DNA of 64,000 bases from Pseudaeromonas paramecii (GTDB taxonomy: Bacteria > Pseudomonadota > Gammaproteobacteria > Enterobacterales > Aeromonadaceae): positions 1-64,000 of the forward strand of contig NZ_BAABFC010000013.1 in NCBI RefSeq assembly GCF_039540575.1, in the 5' to 3' direction. The notes beneath the pieces are model-generated. The model was not told the DNA's origin. It saw only the letters and a list, made by a program, of their open reading frames with translations, and did not search any database. Made by a program: the position numbers and the translations under genes. This document shows, piece after piece, positions 23,501 to 30,959 of this stretch (positions are counted from its first letter, which is position 1; every line of letters starts with the position of its first letter).

Positions 23501-25033
23501 ATGGAACTTGCTCACCGCGAACCCGCCCCCCTGCAAGGGGGGCAACTGGCCCTGGGCGCCCTGATGCTGGCCATGGCCAACTTCCTGGCCATCCTGGACA
23601 CCACCATCGCCAACGTGTCGGTGTCCAACATCGCCGGCAGCCTGGGCACCTCAACGAGCCAAGGCACCTACGTGATCACCTCCTATGCGGTGGCGGAGGC
23701 CATTTCCGTGCCCCTCACCGGCTGGCTGGCGAGTCGCTTCGGGGCGGTGCGGGTGTTCGTCACCTGCTTCATCCTGTTCGGCCTGTTCTCCATCCTGTGC
23801 GGCATGGCCACCAGCATGAACATGCTGGTGCTGTTCCGGGTGTTTCTGGGCTTCTCCGGCGGCCCCCTGATGCCCCTGTCCCAGACGCTGATGCTGCGCA
23901 TCTTCCCCAAGGAGAAGAGTCATGCCGCCATCGGCCTGTGGAGCATGACCACCCTGGTGGCACCCATCATGGGCCCCATCCTGGGGGGGATCCTCTGCGA
24001 TCAGTACAGCTGGCCCTACATCTTCTACGTCAAGGCGCCCTTCGCCCTGGCGGCGGGGTTCCTGTGCTGGCAGCTGCTGCGCCGCTTCGAGCTGCCCACC
24101 TGCAAGCTGCCCATCGACAAGATAGGGCTGGGCCTGCTCATCGTCTGGGTGGCCGCCCTGCAGATCATGCTGGATGAGGGCAAGGATCACGACTGGTTCG
24201 AGTCCAGCCGCATCGTCACCCTGGGGATCATCGCCGCCATCGGCTTTGTCGCCTTCCTGATCTGGGAGCTGACGGAGAAAAATCCTGTGGTGGATCTGCG
24301 GGTGTTCCGCCATCGGGGCTACCGCAGCAGCATGATGACCCTGGCCCTGGCGTTTGGCGCCTTCTTCGCCATCACGGTGCTGACGCCCCTGTGGCTGCAG
24401 ATCTACATGGGCTACACGGCCACCATAGCGGGTTACTCCACCGCCATGATGGGGGTGCTGGCGGTGTTTTTGGCGCCCATCATCGCCAATCTGGCCAGCA
24501 AGATGGACCCCAGGCCCTTGGTGTTTGCCGGGGTGCTGTGGCTGGGGATCTGGACCCTGTTTCGCAGCCACGCCAACATGGACATGACCTTCTGGCAGAT
24601 CAGCCTGCCGATGCTGTTCCAGGGGATCGGCATGCCGCTGTTCTTCGTGCCCCTGACGGCCCTGGCGCTGGGCTCGGTGCTGCCCCGCGAGATGGACTCG
24701 GCGGCGGGGCTGATGAACTTCATCCGCACCCTGTCCGGCGCCATTGCCACCTCCATGGTCAATACCGGCTGGGAGCGGCAGACCCGCTACGTCCATGCGG
24801 AGCTGGCGGGGCTGACGGATCAGTCGGGCATGGCCGGCCGGGCCATGTCCCTGTCTGGCGCCAGTGACGGCCAGATACGCGGCACCCTGGACTGGCTGCT
24901 GCAAGGCCAGAGCGTCATGGTGGCCACCAACCACCTGTTCATGCTGATCGCCCTGCTGTTTGCCATCGCCGCCGGCTTCATCTGGCTGGCACCCAAACCA
25001 ACCCATGCGGTGGATACCAGTGCCGTGCACTGA
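23501..25033 (+). CDS. EmrB/QacA-family (DHA2) 14-TM MFS drug exporter
   Basis: A 510-aa drug/H+ antiporter with 14 predicted membrane segments. Motif D1 is visible as ANFLAILDTTIANVSVSNIAGSLG, and the DHA2-type motif C region GPILGGILCDQYSWPYIFYVKAPFALAAG is typical of EmrB. It pumps hydrophobic compounds through the tripartite complex encoded with it. The stop codon lies inside the first of three tandem 24-base repeats, and a strong terminator follows about 90 bases later. Confidence 0.93.
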   Translation: MELAHREPAPLQGGQLALGALMLAMANFLAILDTTIANVSVSNIAGSLGTSTSQGTYVITSYAVAEAISVPLTGWLASRFGAVRVFVTCFILFGLFSILCGMATSMNMLVLFRVFLGFSGGPLMPLSQTLMLRIFPKEKSHAAIGLWSMTTLVAPIMGPILGGILCDQYSWPYIFYVKAPFALAAGFLCWQLLRRFELPTCKLPIDKIGLGLLIVWVAALQIMLDEGKDHDWFESSRIVTLGIIAAIGFVAFLIWELTEKNPVVDLRVFRHRGYRSSMMTLALAFGAFFAITVLTPLWLQIYMGYTATIAGYSTAMMGVLAVFLAPIIANLASKMDPRPLVFAGVLWLGIWTLFRSHANMDMTFWQISLPMLFQGIGMPLFFVPLTALALGSVLPREMDSAAGLMNFIRTLSGAIATSMVNTGWERQTRYVHAELAGLTDQSGMAGRAMSLSGASDGQIRGTLDWLLQGQSVMVATNHLFMLIALLFAIAAGFIWLAPKPTHAVDTSAVH

Positions 25034-25086
25034 CAGAAGCAACAGTGCGGTGCACTGACAAAGCAACAGTGCAGTGCACTGTTGCC
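25018..25086. repeat. Three tandem ~24-bp palindrome-containing repeats at the 3' end of the emrB-like gene
   Basis: Units begin at 25018, 25043 and 25067. Each starts with CAGTGC-N-GTGCACTG and is followed by GACA(G)AAGCAA. The last unit can fold as an 11-bp hairpin (GCAACAGTGCA / TGCACTGTTGC, 25063-25085). The first unit contains the last codons and stop of the transporter gene. Confidence 0.8.
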
Positions 25087-25118
25087 CCTAACTGAATGCC
25101 TACGTGTCTCTCGATTTC

Positions 25119-25140
25119 CCCCGCTTCGGCGGGGTTTTTT
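25119..25140 (+). terminator. Intrinsic terminator of the efflux operon
   Basis: The stem CCCCGC / GCGGGG with a TTCG tetraloop is followed by six T residues, just before the convergent Nudix gene. Confidence 0.9.
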
Positions 25141-25144
25141 ATGC

Positions 25145-25705
25145 CTAAATCAACCCCTTGAGACGCAGCAACCCCAGGGCGGCCACAGTGGTGGCATCCT
25201 GCAGCTGGCCCGTCCGCACCTGCTCCAGCACCGTCTCGATGGCAAAGGGCCGGCAGATGAGCCCCTGCTCTTCCGGCTCCAGGGCCTGGGGCCCCTGACT
25301 CAGATCTGTGGCCAGGAACAGATCGTAGGCCTGGGTGCAGAAGCCATAGGCCAGGTAGAGGTGTCCCACCCACTGCATCTGGCCGGCCCGCAGCCCCGTC
25401 TCCTCCTGCAACTCGGCCCGGGCCAGCCCCAGGGGATCCGATTCGTCCTTGTCCCAGGTGCCCTGGGGCAGCTCCCAGTGACGGCCGGCCACCGGGTAGC
25501 GGTACTGCTCCACCAGGTAGATCAGACCGTCTTGCACTGCGGCGATCACCGCAAAATCCGGCTTCTCCACCACGCTGTAGATCCCCTCCTGACCGTCGGC
25601 CCGCCGGATGCTGTCCTCCCGCAGCCGCATCCAGCGGTTGGCGTAGATCTCCCGGCTCTCCAGGGTGGTGATTTCCGGGCTGTGCGCTGTGCTGTCCTGG
25701 CTCAT
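25145..25705 (-). CDS. Nudix hydrolase, ADP-ribose pyrophosphatase-like
   Basis: A 186-aa protein. The Nudix box runs GTWDKDESDPLGLARAEL followed by QEETGL. The first E of the helix pair and the EE metal ligands are present; the usual R of REL is replaced (AEL), a variant seen in several Nudix groups. The preceding YLVEQYRYPVAGRHWELPQG is typical of ADP-sugar pyrophosphatases. It probably hydrolyses a nucleoside diphosphate sugar. It is followed 39 bp upstream (higher coordinates) by a GNAT gene in the same direction, perhaps as one transcript. Confidence 0.88.
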   Translation of the reverse strand: MSQDSTAHSPEITTLESREIYANRWMRLREDSIRRADGQEGIYSVVEKPDFAVIAAVQDGLIYLVEQYRYPVAGRHWELPQGTWDKDESDPLGLARAELQEETGLRAGQMQWVGHLYLAYGFCTQAYDLFLATDLSQGPQALEPEEQGLICRPFAIETVLEQVRTGQLQDATTVAALGLLRLKGLI

Positions 25706-25743
25706 GGGGCTCTGTCCTCAAGGGTGATGAATAAAATTGGCGG

Positions 25744-26226
25744 CTAGTCCGTCAGGTTCAAGCTGAAGAAGAGGCTGTCCACCGCCATGCGCGGAAAATG
25801 GGCCGGCAGGCTCTCCACCGCCACCGGCACAAAGCCGTGCTTGGCATAGAAACGGTGGGCGGCATGGTAGCGATCCGTGGTACCCAGCCAGATGCGTGCC
25901 GCCCCCTGCTGGCGGGCCCAGTCCAGCGCCTGGGTCAGCAGGTGTGCCGCCACGGCGCTGGCTCCCCGGTAGGCCGGCGCCACAAACATCTTGCGCAGCA
26001 CCAGATCCCCCTCACCAATGTCCTTGAGCCCCAGGCTGCCCACCAGAATCTCGTCATCCAGGGCCACCCAGAAATTGCCCTTGCCCTGCTGATAGAAGTG
26101 GGGGATATCCAGCAGATCCGGCTGATCCGCCAGGGTCACCTGCACACCAAATTCTTGCTGCTGGATCGGCAGTATCAGATCCACGACGCCCTGTCCGTCC
26201 GACGGGCAAAACACGCGATAGTCCAT
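25744..26226 (-). CDS. GNAT-family N-acetyltransferase
   Basis: A 160-aa single GNAT domain. The acetyl-CoA-binding region is LRKMFVAPAYRGASAVAAHLLTQALDWARQQG, followed by the C-terminal RFYAKHGFVPV. The substrate cannot be deduced. It lies upstream of the Nudix gene with a 38-bp gap. Confidence 0.88.
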   Translation of the reverse strand: MDYRVFCPSDGQGVVDLILPIQQQEFGVQVTLADQPDLLDIPHFYQQGKGNFWVALDDEILVGSLGLKDIGEGDLVLRKMFVAPAYRGASAVAAHLLTQALDWARQQGAARIWLGTTDRYHAAHRFYAKHGFVPVAVESLPAHFPRMAVDSLFFSLNLTD

Positions 26227-26458
26227 CTTGACTCCCTTGGGTTACAACTGTGTCACTAGACACCGGGAACCATTGCAAAACAAGTGCCCAAGGGGCGGCA
26301 GGCGCAGAGCAGGGCGGTAGGCTTAGATCGGCGCGGCATGGCGCAGTCGACTGCGGAAGATGGAAATGAGGAACCGCAGCCTGGCACAGTTAGCCATGTT
26401 TTCTTGGCCGTCGAGGGCGCATACTGTGGAGCGCAACCGGTTTCTCAAGGAGTGTTTC

Positions 26459-27115
26459 ATGCGCTGTAAAGGTTTCCTGTTCGATCTGGATGGCACCCTG
26501 GTCAACTCCCTGGTGGTGGTAGAGCGGGCCTGGAGCAACTGGGCCCTGGCCCATGATCTGGATCCCCAGGTGGTGCTGGATTTTATTCACGGCAAGCAGG
26601 CCATCACCTCCCTGCGCCACTTTCTGCCCCAGGCCGACGAGGCCAGCCTGCGCCAGGAGTTTCTGGCCCTGGAGAAGGTGGAGGCCGAGGACACGGATGG
26701 CATCACCGCCATGCCCGGTGCCCTGGCGCTGCTCAACCGGCTGGATGATCTGGGCGCCCCCTGGGCCATCGTCACCTCAGGCTCGGTACCGGTGGCCCAT
26801 GCCCGCCACGCCCAGGCCGGCCTGCCCCGCCCCCAGGTATTCATCACCGCCGAGCAGGTGAGCCGGGGCAAGCCGGAGCCGGATCCCTATCTGCTGGGGG
26901 CCGAACACCTGCAACTGCCGGCCGAGAGCTGCCTGGTGGTGGAGGATGCGGGGGCTGGCCTGCGCTCCGGTCTGGCCGCCGGTTGCCGGGTGTTGGCGGT
27001 GCATGCCCCGGCGGATCTGCCGGAGCTGGCTCAGGTGGATTGGGTGCTGCCGGGCCTCACCGGCCTGCAGATCCAGGCCGAGGCGGACGGCTGGTTCAGC
27101 CTGCGTCACGTCTGA
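26459..27115 (+). CDS. hxpA: HAD-superfamily sugar phosphatase, HxpA/YfbT type
   Basis: A 218-aa protein. It opens MRCKGFLFDLDGTLVNSL, carrying the nucleophile and general-acid aspartates, and follows E. coli YfbT (HxpA) closely: ERAWSNWA, FIHGKQAITSLRHF, ITAMPGALALL, VTSGSVPVAHARH, RGKPEPDPYLLGAE and VVEDAGAGLRSGLAAGC. It dephosphorylates small sugar phosphates in the cytosol. The open frame extends 33 codons upstream, but ATG 26459 aligns with the family start. A terminator follows. Confidence 0.92.
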   Translation: MRCKGFLFDLDGTLVNSLVVVERAWSNWALAHDLDPQVVLDFIHGKQAITSLRHFLPQADEASLRQEFLALEKVEAEDTDGITAMPGALALLNRLDDLGAPWAIVTSGSVPVAHARHAQAGLPRPQVFITAEQVSRGKPEPDPYLLGAEHLQLPAESCLVVEDAGAGLRSGLAAGCRVLAVHAPADLPELAQVDWVLPGLTGLQIQAEADGWFSLRHV

Positions 27116-27123
27116 TTGACAGC

Positions 27124-27147
27124 GAGCAGACCTAGACAGGTCTGCTC
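27124..27147 (+). terminator. Hairpin terminator downstream of hxpA
   Basis: The stem GAGCAGACC / GGTCTGCTC with a six-base loop is followed by ATTTTG. A second inverted repeat, ACCGACCA / TGGTCGGT (about 27156-27182), lies between it and the next gene and could be an operator. Confidence 0.7.
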
Positions 27148-27211
27148 ATTTTGTACCGACCAGCCAAATGTAATATGGTCGGTCTATCTCCTTTGCCACA
27201 GGTGATTGTCC

Positions 27212-28513
27212 ATGCTGGCCTTCGTTCCCCCCACCGTCATCTCACCCCTGCTAAGCCTGGTGGTGTTCATCATAGGCCACGGCCTGCTCTCCACCCTGCT
27301 GACCCTGCGCCTGAGCGCAGAGGGGGTCAGTGCCGGCTGGATTGGCCTGGTCTCCACTTCCTACTTCGCCGGCCTGGTGCTGGGCTCATTCGTCAACGCC
27401 CGCATCATCAGCCGGGTGGGTCACATCCGCGCCTATGCCGCCTATGCCTCCTTGCTGGCCGCCCTGGCCCTGTGGCATGGCCTGCTGGTGGATCCCTTGG
27501 CCTGGAGTCTGTTGCGCCTGCTGGGTGGCTTTGCCACCGGCGGCCTGTTTGTGGTCATTGAGTCCTGGATGCTGGTGTCCAGCTCCCCTGCCACCCGGGG
27601 CCGGCTGATGGCCCTGTACATGATCTTGCTCTATGGCGGCCTGGCCGGTGGCCAGTGGCTGCTGCGCTATATCGATCCCTTACAGCTGAGCCCCTTCGCC
27701 CTGGTGGCCATGAGCGCCTCCTTGTCGGTGATCCCCCTGGCCCTGACACGGGTAGGCATGCCCCAGACCGAAACCCCGCGCCAGCTGGGCTTCTTCACCC
27801 TACTGCGCCTGACGCCGGCAGGCATGGGCAGCAGCCTGGCCTCGGGTCTGCTGCTGGGGGCCCTCTACGGCCTGTTGCCCCTGTTCTTCACCCGCCAGGG
27901 TCTGGCGCTGGAGCAGGTCGCCAACCAGATGGCCCTGGTGATCCTGGGGGGCGTCAGCCTGCAGTATCCCCTGGGTCGCCTATCGGATCGCTTCGATCGG
28001 CGGCGCATCCTGGCCCTGTTGGGCGCGGGGCTGGCCGTGCTGAGCCTGGCCATACTGCTGCTCAGCCAACTGGCGCTGCCTGGCGTGCAGGCGATGCTCA
28101 TCTTCCTGTTCGGTGGCCTGGTGTTTTCCATCTACCCCATCAGCCTCAGTCACGCCTGTGACGAATTGACCCCGGAGCAGATGATCAGCGCTAACCAGGG
28201 CATGCTGCTGGCCTACAGCCTGGGGTCCACCGCCGGCCCCCTGCTGGCCTCCCAGGCCATGACCAAGCTGGGTTCCAGCGGCCTGTTTGGCTACTTTGCC
28301 CTCTGCGCCGGCGGCCTGGCTCTCTACCTTGTCTGGCGGCAGAAGGTACGCTCGGCGGTGCCCATGGCCGAACATCAGAGCTATATGCCGGTGCCGCCCA
28401 ACACCCCGCTGGCGGCGGATCTGGATCCCCGCATCCCCACCGAATCCAGGTTCAATCCCCAGGAGGATCAGACCGACATAGCCCCACCCCCGACGGCGGA
28501 GGTCAAAGGCTAA
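27212..28513 (+). CDS. MFS transporter, YcaD-like
   Basis: A 433-aa 12-TM major facilitator. Motif A between TM2 and TM3 appears as GSFVNARIISRVGHIRAYA. TM4 carries LLRLLGGFATGGLFVVIESWMLVSSSPATRGRLMALYMILLYGG, the block that marks the YcaD/YfkF group; a second half motif is PLGRLSDRFDRRRILALLG. The C-terminal tail of about 50 residues is Pro/Asp-rich and cytoplasmic. ATG 27212 is used with GGTGA upstream, rather than TTG 27206. The substrate is unknown. Confidence 0.88.
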   Translation: MLAFVPPTVISPLLSLVVFIIGHGLLSTLLTLRLSAEGVSAGWIGLVSTSYFAGLVLGSFVNARIISRVGHIRAYAAYASLLAALALWHGLLVDPLAWSLLRLLGGFATGGLFVVIESWMLVSSSPATRGRLMALYMILLYGGLAGGQWLLRYIDPLQLSPFALVAMSASLSVIPLALTRVGMPQTETPRQLGFFTLLRLTPAGMGSSLASGLLLGALYGLLPLFFTRQGLALEQVANQMALVILGGVSLQYPLGRLSDRFDRRRILALLGAGLAVLSLAILLLSQLALPGVQAMLIFLFGGLVFSIYPISLSHACDELTPEQMISANQGMLLAYSLGSTAGPLLASQAMTKLGSSGLFGYFALCAGGLALYLVWRQKVRSAVPMAEHQSYMPVPPNTPLAADLDPRIPTESRFNPQEDQTDIAPPPTAEVKG

Positions 28514-28592
28514 TCCAAGGCAAAAAGTGATTGCAGGATGGGCCCTTCAGGCATATAAAGTGGCATATGCCAATAAATAAGGAGCCCCTCCC

Positions 28593-29057
28593 ATGATTAC
28601 CTTACTGCCCATGGAGCAAGATCAGCTGGCCAAGCACTTCACCAAGGCCCCCGAACTGCTGTTTATCGATGAACAGGGCAAGTCCCTGGGACGGGTGGCC
28701 AACCCGGCCGTCGAGAGCAACTGTGCCGGCAAGCAGGCCCTGCTGGATCTGATGGCCACAGCCCGGGTGGAGCGAGTGCTGGTGCGCGGCATCGGTCAGC
28801 AGATGCTGGGCAAGCTGCTGGAGCGCAAGCTGCTGGTGCAGGAGGTCAAGCTGCGGCAGGCACGGCCGGAGCAGCTGGCCAACCCCCAGGCGCCGGGTCT
28901 GCTGACCCTCACCGACGCCAGCCAGGGCAAACCCTCCGTCAACCACCAGGCCAAGGGTGAGTGCTGCCATCACGATCATGACGCCGCCGGTGAGCAGGCG
29001 TGCTGCAAACAGGGTCATGGCGAGCAAGGCAGCGGCAAAAAATGTTGTCAGCACTGA
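28593..29057 (+). CDS. NifX/NifB-associated (dinitrogenase FeMo-cofactor type) protein with His/Cys-rich tail
   Basis: A 154-aa protein. The N-terminal ~100 residues have the RNase H-like NifX/NafY fold pattern: LAKHFTKAPELLFIDEQG, VANPA, CAGKQALLDLMATARVERVLVRGIGQQMLGKLLERKLLV. The tail is rich in metal ligands: GECCHHDHD, EQACCKQGHGEQ, KKCCQH. It could bind or carry a metal or Fe-S cluster; no nitrogenase genes are visible. First of five overlapping genes ending at 30906. It starts at ATG 28593 after AAGGAG. Confidence 0.8.
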   Translation: MITLLPMEQDQLAKHFTKAPELLFIDEQGKSLGRVANPAVESNCAGKQALLDLMATARVERVLVRGIGQQMLGKLLERKLLVQEVKLRQARPEQLANPQAPGLLTLTDASQGKPSVNHQAKGECCHHDHDAAGEQACCKQGHGEQGSGKKCCQH

Positions 29058-29272
29058 GTCAGTGGCTGCTGGGCGGCCTGTTTGGTGTCTTGTTCCTGTT
29101 TGCCGGCAGCCTGATCTTCTGGCTGCGCCTGCAGGGGCGCCGGGCACCGGCCGATGGCCGGCTGTGTGGTTGTCACACCCCCTGCCAGGAACATCTGTAC
29201 CAGATCCAGGAACCCGCCCGCCCCGCGACAAAAAACCAGCCCTCTCGCTACGAAAATAAGGAAACGCCATGA
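29042..29272 (+). CDS. Small membrane protein with CxCxxxC motif
   Basis: Taken from ATG 29042 the protein has 76 aa: one membrane segment (QWLLGGLFGVLFLFAGSLIFWLRL) and a polar tail holding RLCGCHTPCQEH, a compact cysteine motif that could bind metal or a cluster. I do not know its family. It overlaps the end of the NifX-like gene by 16 bases and the start of the AhpD-like gene by 4. The start is uncertain; GTG 29000 in the same frame would add 14 residues. Confidence 0.6.
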   Translation: MLSALSQWLLGGLFGVLFLFAGSLIFWLRLQGRRAPADGRLCGCHTPCQEHLYQIQEPARPATKNQPSRYENKETP

Positions 29273-29613
29273 GCAAGTCCTATCGCCAGATCAACCAGGA
29301 TCAACGGGAGCTGGGCCGCGCCTACCGCCAGGCCAGCCCCGACACCTTCAACGCCTTCCTCGGTCTGCATCAGGCCACCATGAAGGACGGCGCCCTCAGC
29401 GCCAAGCACAAGGAGCTGATCGCCACCGGCATCGCCATTGCCGCCCGCTGTGACGGCTGCATCGCCAGCCATGTGGCCGCCGCCCTCAAGGTCGGCGCCA
29501 GCCGGGAGGAAATGATTGAGACCATTGATGTGGCCATCCTGATGGGCGGTGGCCCCAGTCTGATATACGGGGTGCAGGCCCGCGCCGCCGTGGATGAGCT
29601 GCTGGGAGCATGA
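29269..29613 (+). CDS. Carboxymuconolactone decarboxylase/AhpD-family protein
   Basis: A 114-aa all-helical protein of the CMD/AhpD-like family. The redox motif CDGCIASH (Cys-x-x-Cys followed by His) is the catalytic centre of AhpD-type alkylhydroperoxidases, and the flanks LSAKHKELIATGIAIAARC and VAAALKVGASREEMIETIDVAILMGG are typical. It may reduce a disulfide or peroxide partner. It overlaps both neighbours by 4 bases (ATGA type), so it is translated as part of the five-gene operon. Confidence 0.9.
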   Translation: MSKSYRQINQDQRELGRAYRQASPDTFNAFLGLHQATMKDGALSAKHKELIATGIAIAARCDGCIASHVAAALKVGASREEMIETIDVAILMGGGPSLIYGVQARAAVDELLGA

Positions 29614-30041
29614 GCGCCCTGCCCACCTATCACCAGACCCGGCAGATCCACGCCGATTGTCACCTGTGTGGCGACCTGGGTCCCCTGCGCTTTGCCTTGT
29701 TGGGGCCGGGTCAGGTCAGCAGCGAATTTATTGGCCGGCGCCACCATCAGGGCTACCCCGGACTGATCCACGGCGGCATCATCAGCAGCCTGCTGGATGC
29801 GGCCATGACCCACTGCCTGTTCAGCCTGGGCCATCAGGCCCTGACTGCCGAACTGCAGGTGCGCTTCCTGGCGCCGGCCCCCCTGCTGACGCCGCTGCGC
29901 CTCACGGGACGTCTGCTGAGCCAGCGCCGGCAGCTGTTCCAGCTGGAGGCCGAGCTGAGTGAGGGGGATAGGCCCCTGGCCCGGGCCAGCGCCAAGTTCC
30001 TGCTGCCCGCACAAGCATGGCACGCCGTCCATGGCCACTGA
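29610..30041 (+). CDS. PaaI-like hotdog thioesterase with CxxC motif
   Basis: A 143-aa hotdog-fold protein. GLIHGGIISSLLDAAM is the PaaI-type active-site helix (HGG, with the acidic residue on the helix). Near the N-terminus ADCHLCGDLGP is a short Cys-x-x-Cys element seen in a subset of these proteins. It should hydrolyse an acyl-CoA or similar thioester. It starts inside the stop of the AhpD-like gene and runs 11 bases into the MBL-fold gene. Confidence 0.85.
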   Translation: MSALPTYHQTRQIHADCHLCGDLGPLRFALLGPGQVSSEFIGRRHHQGYPGLIHGGIISSLLDAAMTHCLFSLGHQALTAELQVRFLAPAPLLTPLRLTGRLLSQRRQLFQLEAELSEGDRPLARASAKFLLPAQAWHAVHGH

Positions 30042-30906
30042 GCTGACCTTGCAGGTACTGTGCAACAACCAGGCACACCCTGGTCTGCAGGCCGAACACG
30101 GCTGGAGCTGCTGGCTGGATGACGGGCAGTCACCACTGCTGTTTGATGCCGGCGCAGGTATCGGCTTGCAGAGCAATGCCGCCCGCCTGGGCGTCGACTT
30201 GCAGCGCTGCCAGCACCTGCTGCTGAGCCACGGCCACTGGGATCACAGCGGCGGCCTGGCGTCCCTGCCGGATGCCCTGCTGTCCCGGGTGCAGGGTCAT
30301 CCCGACTGCCTGCGCCCGCGGGTCAGCCGCCATGTCGGCAAACCGGTGAGGCAGATTGGTATGCCGGCGGATCTGGCCAGCCGGCTGGGCCCGCTGGCTC
30401 ATTGGGGCGCTGAGCCTCTTCGTTTCTCCGACAGCATGGGCTCCAGCGGTGTCATTGCGCGCCCGCATACCATCGAGGACAGCGGCGGCCCCTTCTTCTG
30501 GGATGAGGCCGGGGAAGCACCCGATCCCATCCCGGATGATCAGGCCCTCTGGCTCGCCACCCCGGCGGGCCTGGTGGTGGTGCTGGGTTGTTGTCATGCG
30601 GGCCTGGTGAACACGGTGCAGCACCTGCTGAGCCTCACCGGACTGCCGAGGCTGGCGGGAGTGATCGGTGGTCTGCACCTGCTGCACGCCAGCCAGGAAC
30701 GGCTCGCCTTCACCCGCCGCTGGCTAGGCCACTGGGCACCGGATTTTCTCTGTCTGGGGCACTGCAGCGGCGATCCGGTGATCCCCTATCTGGCGGCGGC
30801 CCTGCCCACTACCCAGGTGCGCCCCATCCAGGCCGGGGATCGGTACCGCTTTGCGCTGCGCCCTTGCCCTTTGCCGCCGCCGTCTAACGAACCGCATCGC
30901 CCATAA
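30031..30906 (+). CDS. MBL-fold metallohydrolase, dihydropteridine/RFAP-synthase-like
   Basis: A 291-aa metallo-beta-lactamase-fold enzyme. The zinc motif LLLSHGHWDHSGGL is at residues about 63-76; VVVLGCCHAGLVNTVQH and VIGGLHLLHA follow, a layout typical of the COG1237 group related to methanopterin ribofuranosyl-aminobenzene-phosphate synthase. It starts at ATG 30031, overlapping the thioesterase gene by 11 bases. Last gene of the five-gene operon; a symmetric hairpin follows the stop. Confidence 0.87.
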   Translation: MATELTLQVLCNNQAHPGLQAEHGWSCWLDDGQSPLLFDAGAGIGLQSNAARLGVDLQRCQHLLLSHGHWDHSGGLASLPDALLSRVQGHPDCLRPRVSRHVGKPVRQIGMPADLASRLGPLAHWGAEPLRFSDSMGSSGVIARPHTIEDSGGPFFWDEAGEAPDPIPDDQALWLATPAGLVVVLGCCHAGLVNTVQHLLSLTGLPRLAGVIGGLHLLHASQERLAFTRRWLGHWAPDFLCLGHCSGDPVIPYLAAALPTTQVRPIQAGDRYRFALRPCPLPPPSNEPHRP

Positions 30907-30909
30907 CAA

Positions 30910-30932
30910 AAACCCTGCACTAGACAGGGTTT
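30910..30932. terminator. Bidirectional terminator between MBL-fold gene and yiaV-like gene
   Basis: AAACCCTG / CAGGGTTT with a seven-base loop lies between the two convergent stop codons. T-rich sequence follows it on the plus strand and A-rich sequence precedes it. Confidence 0.8.
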
Positions 30933-30959
30933 CGTTTAATGGGTTGGCGTTGCGCCTGA

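Noticed and set aside
21903..25066. Long minus-strand frames (583 and 471 codons) across the efflux operon
   Set aside because: They are antisense to the membrane-fusion and MFS genes, with low-complexity composition.
25018..25086. CRISPR array
   Set aside because: There are only three contiguous units of about 24 bp with no unique spacers and no cas genes.
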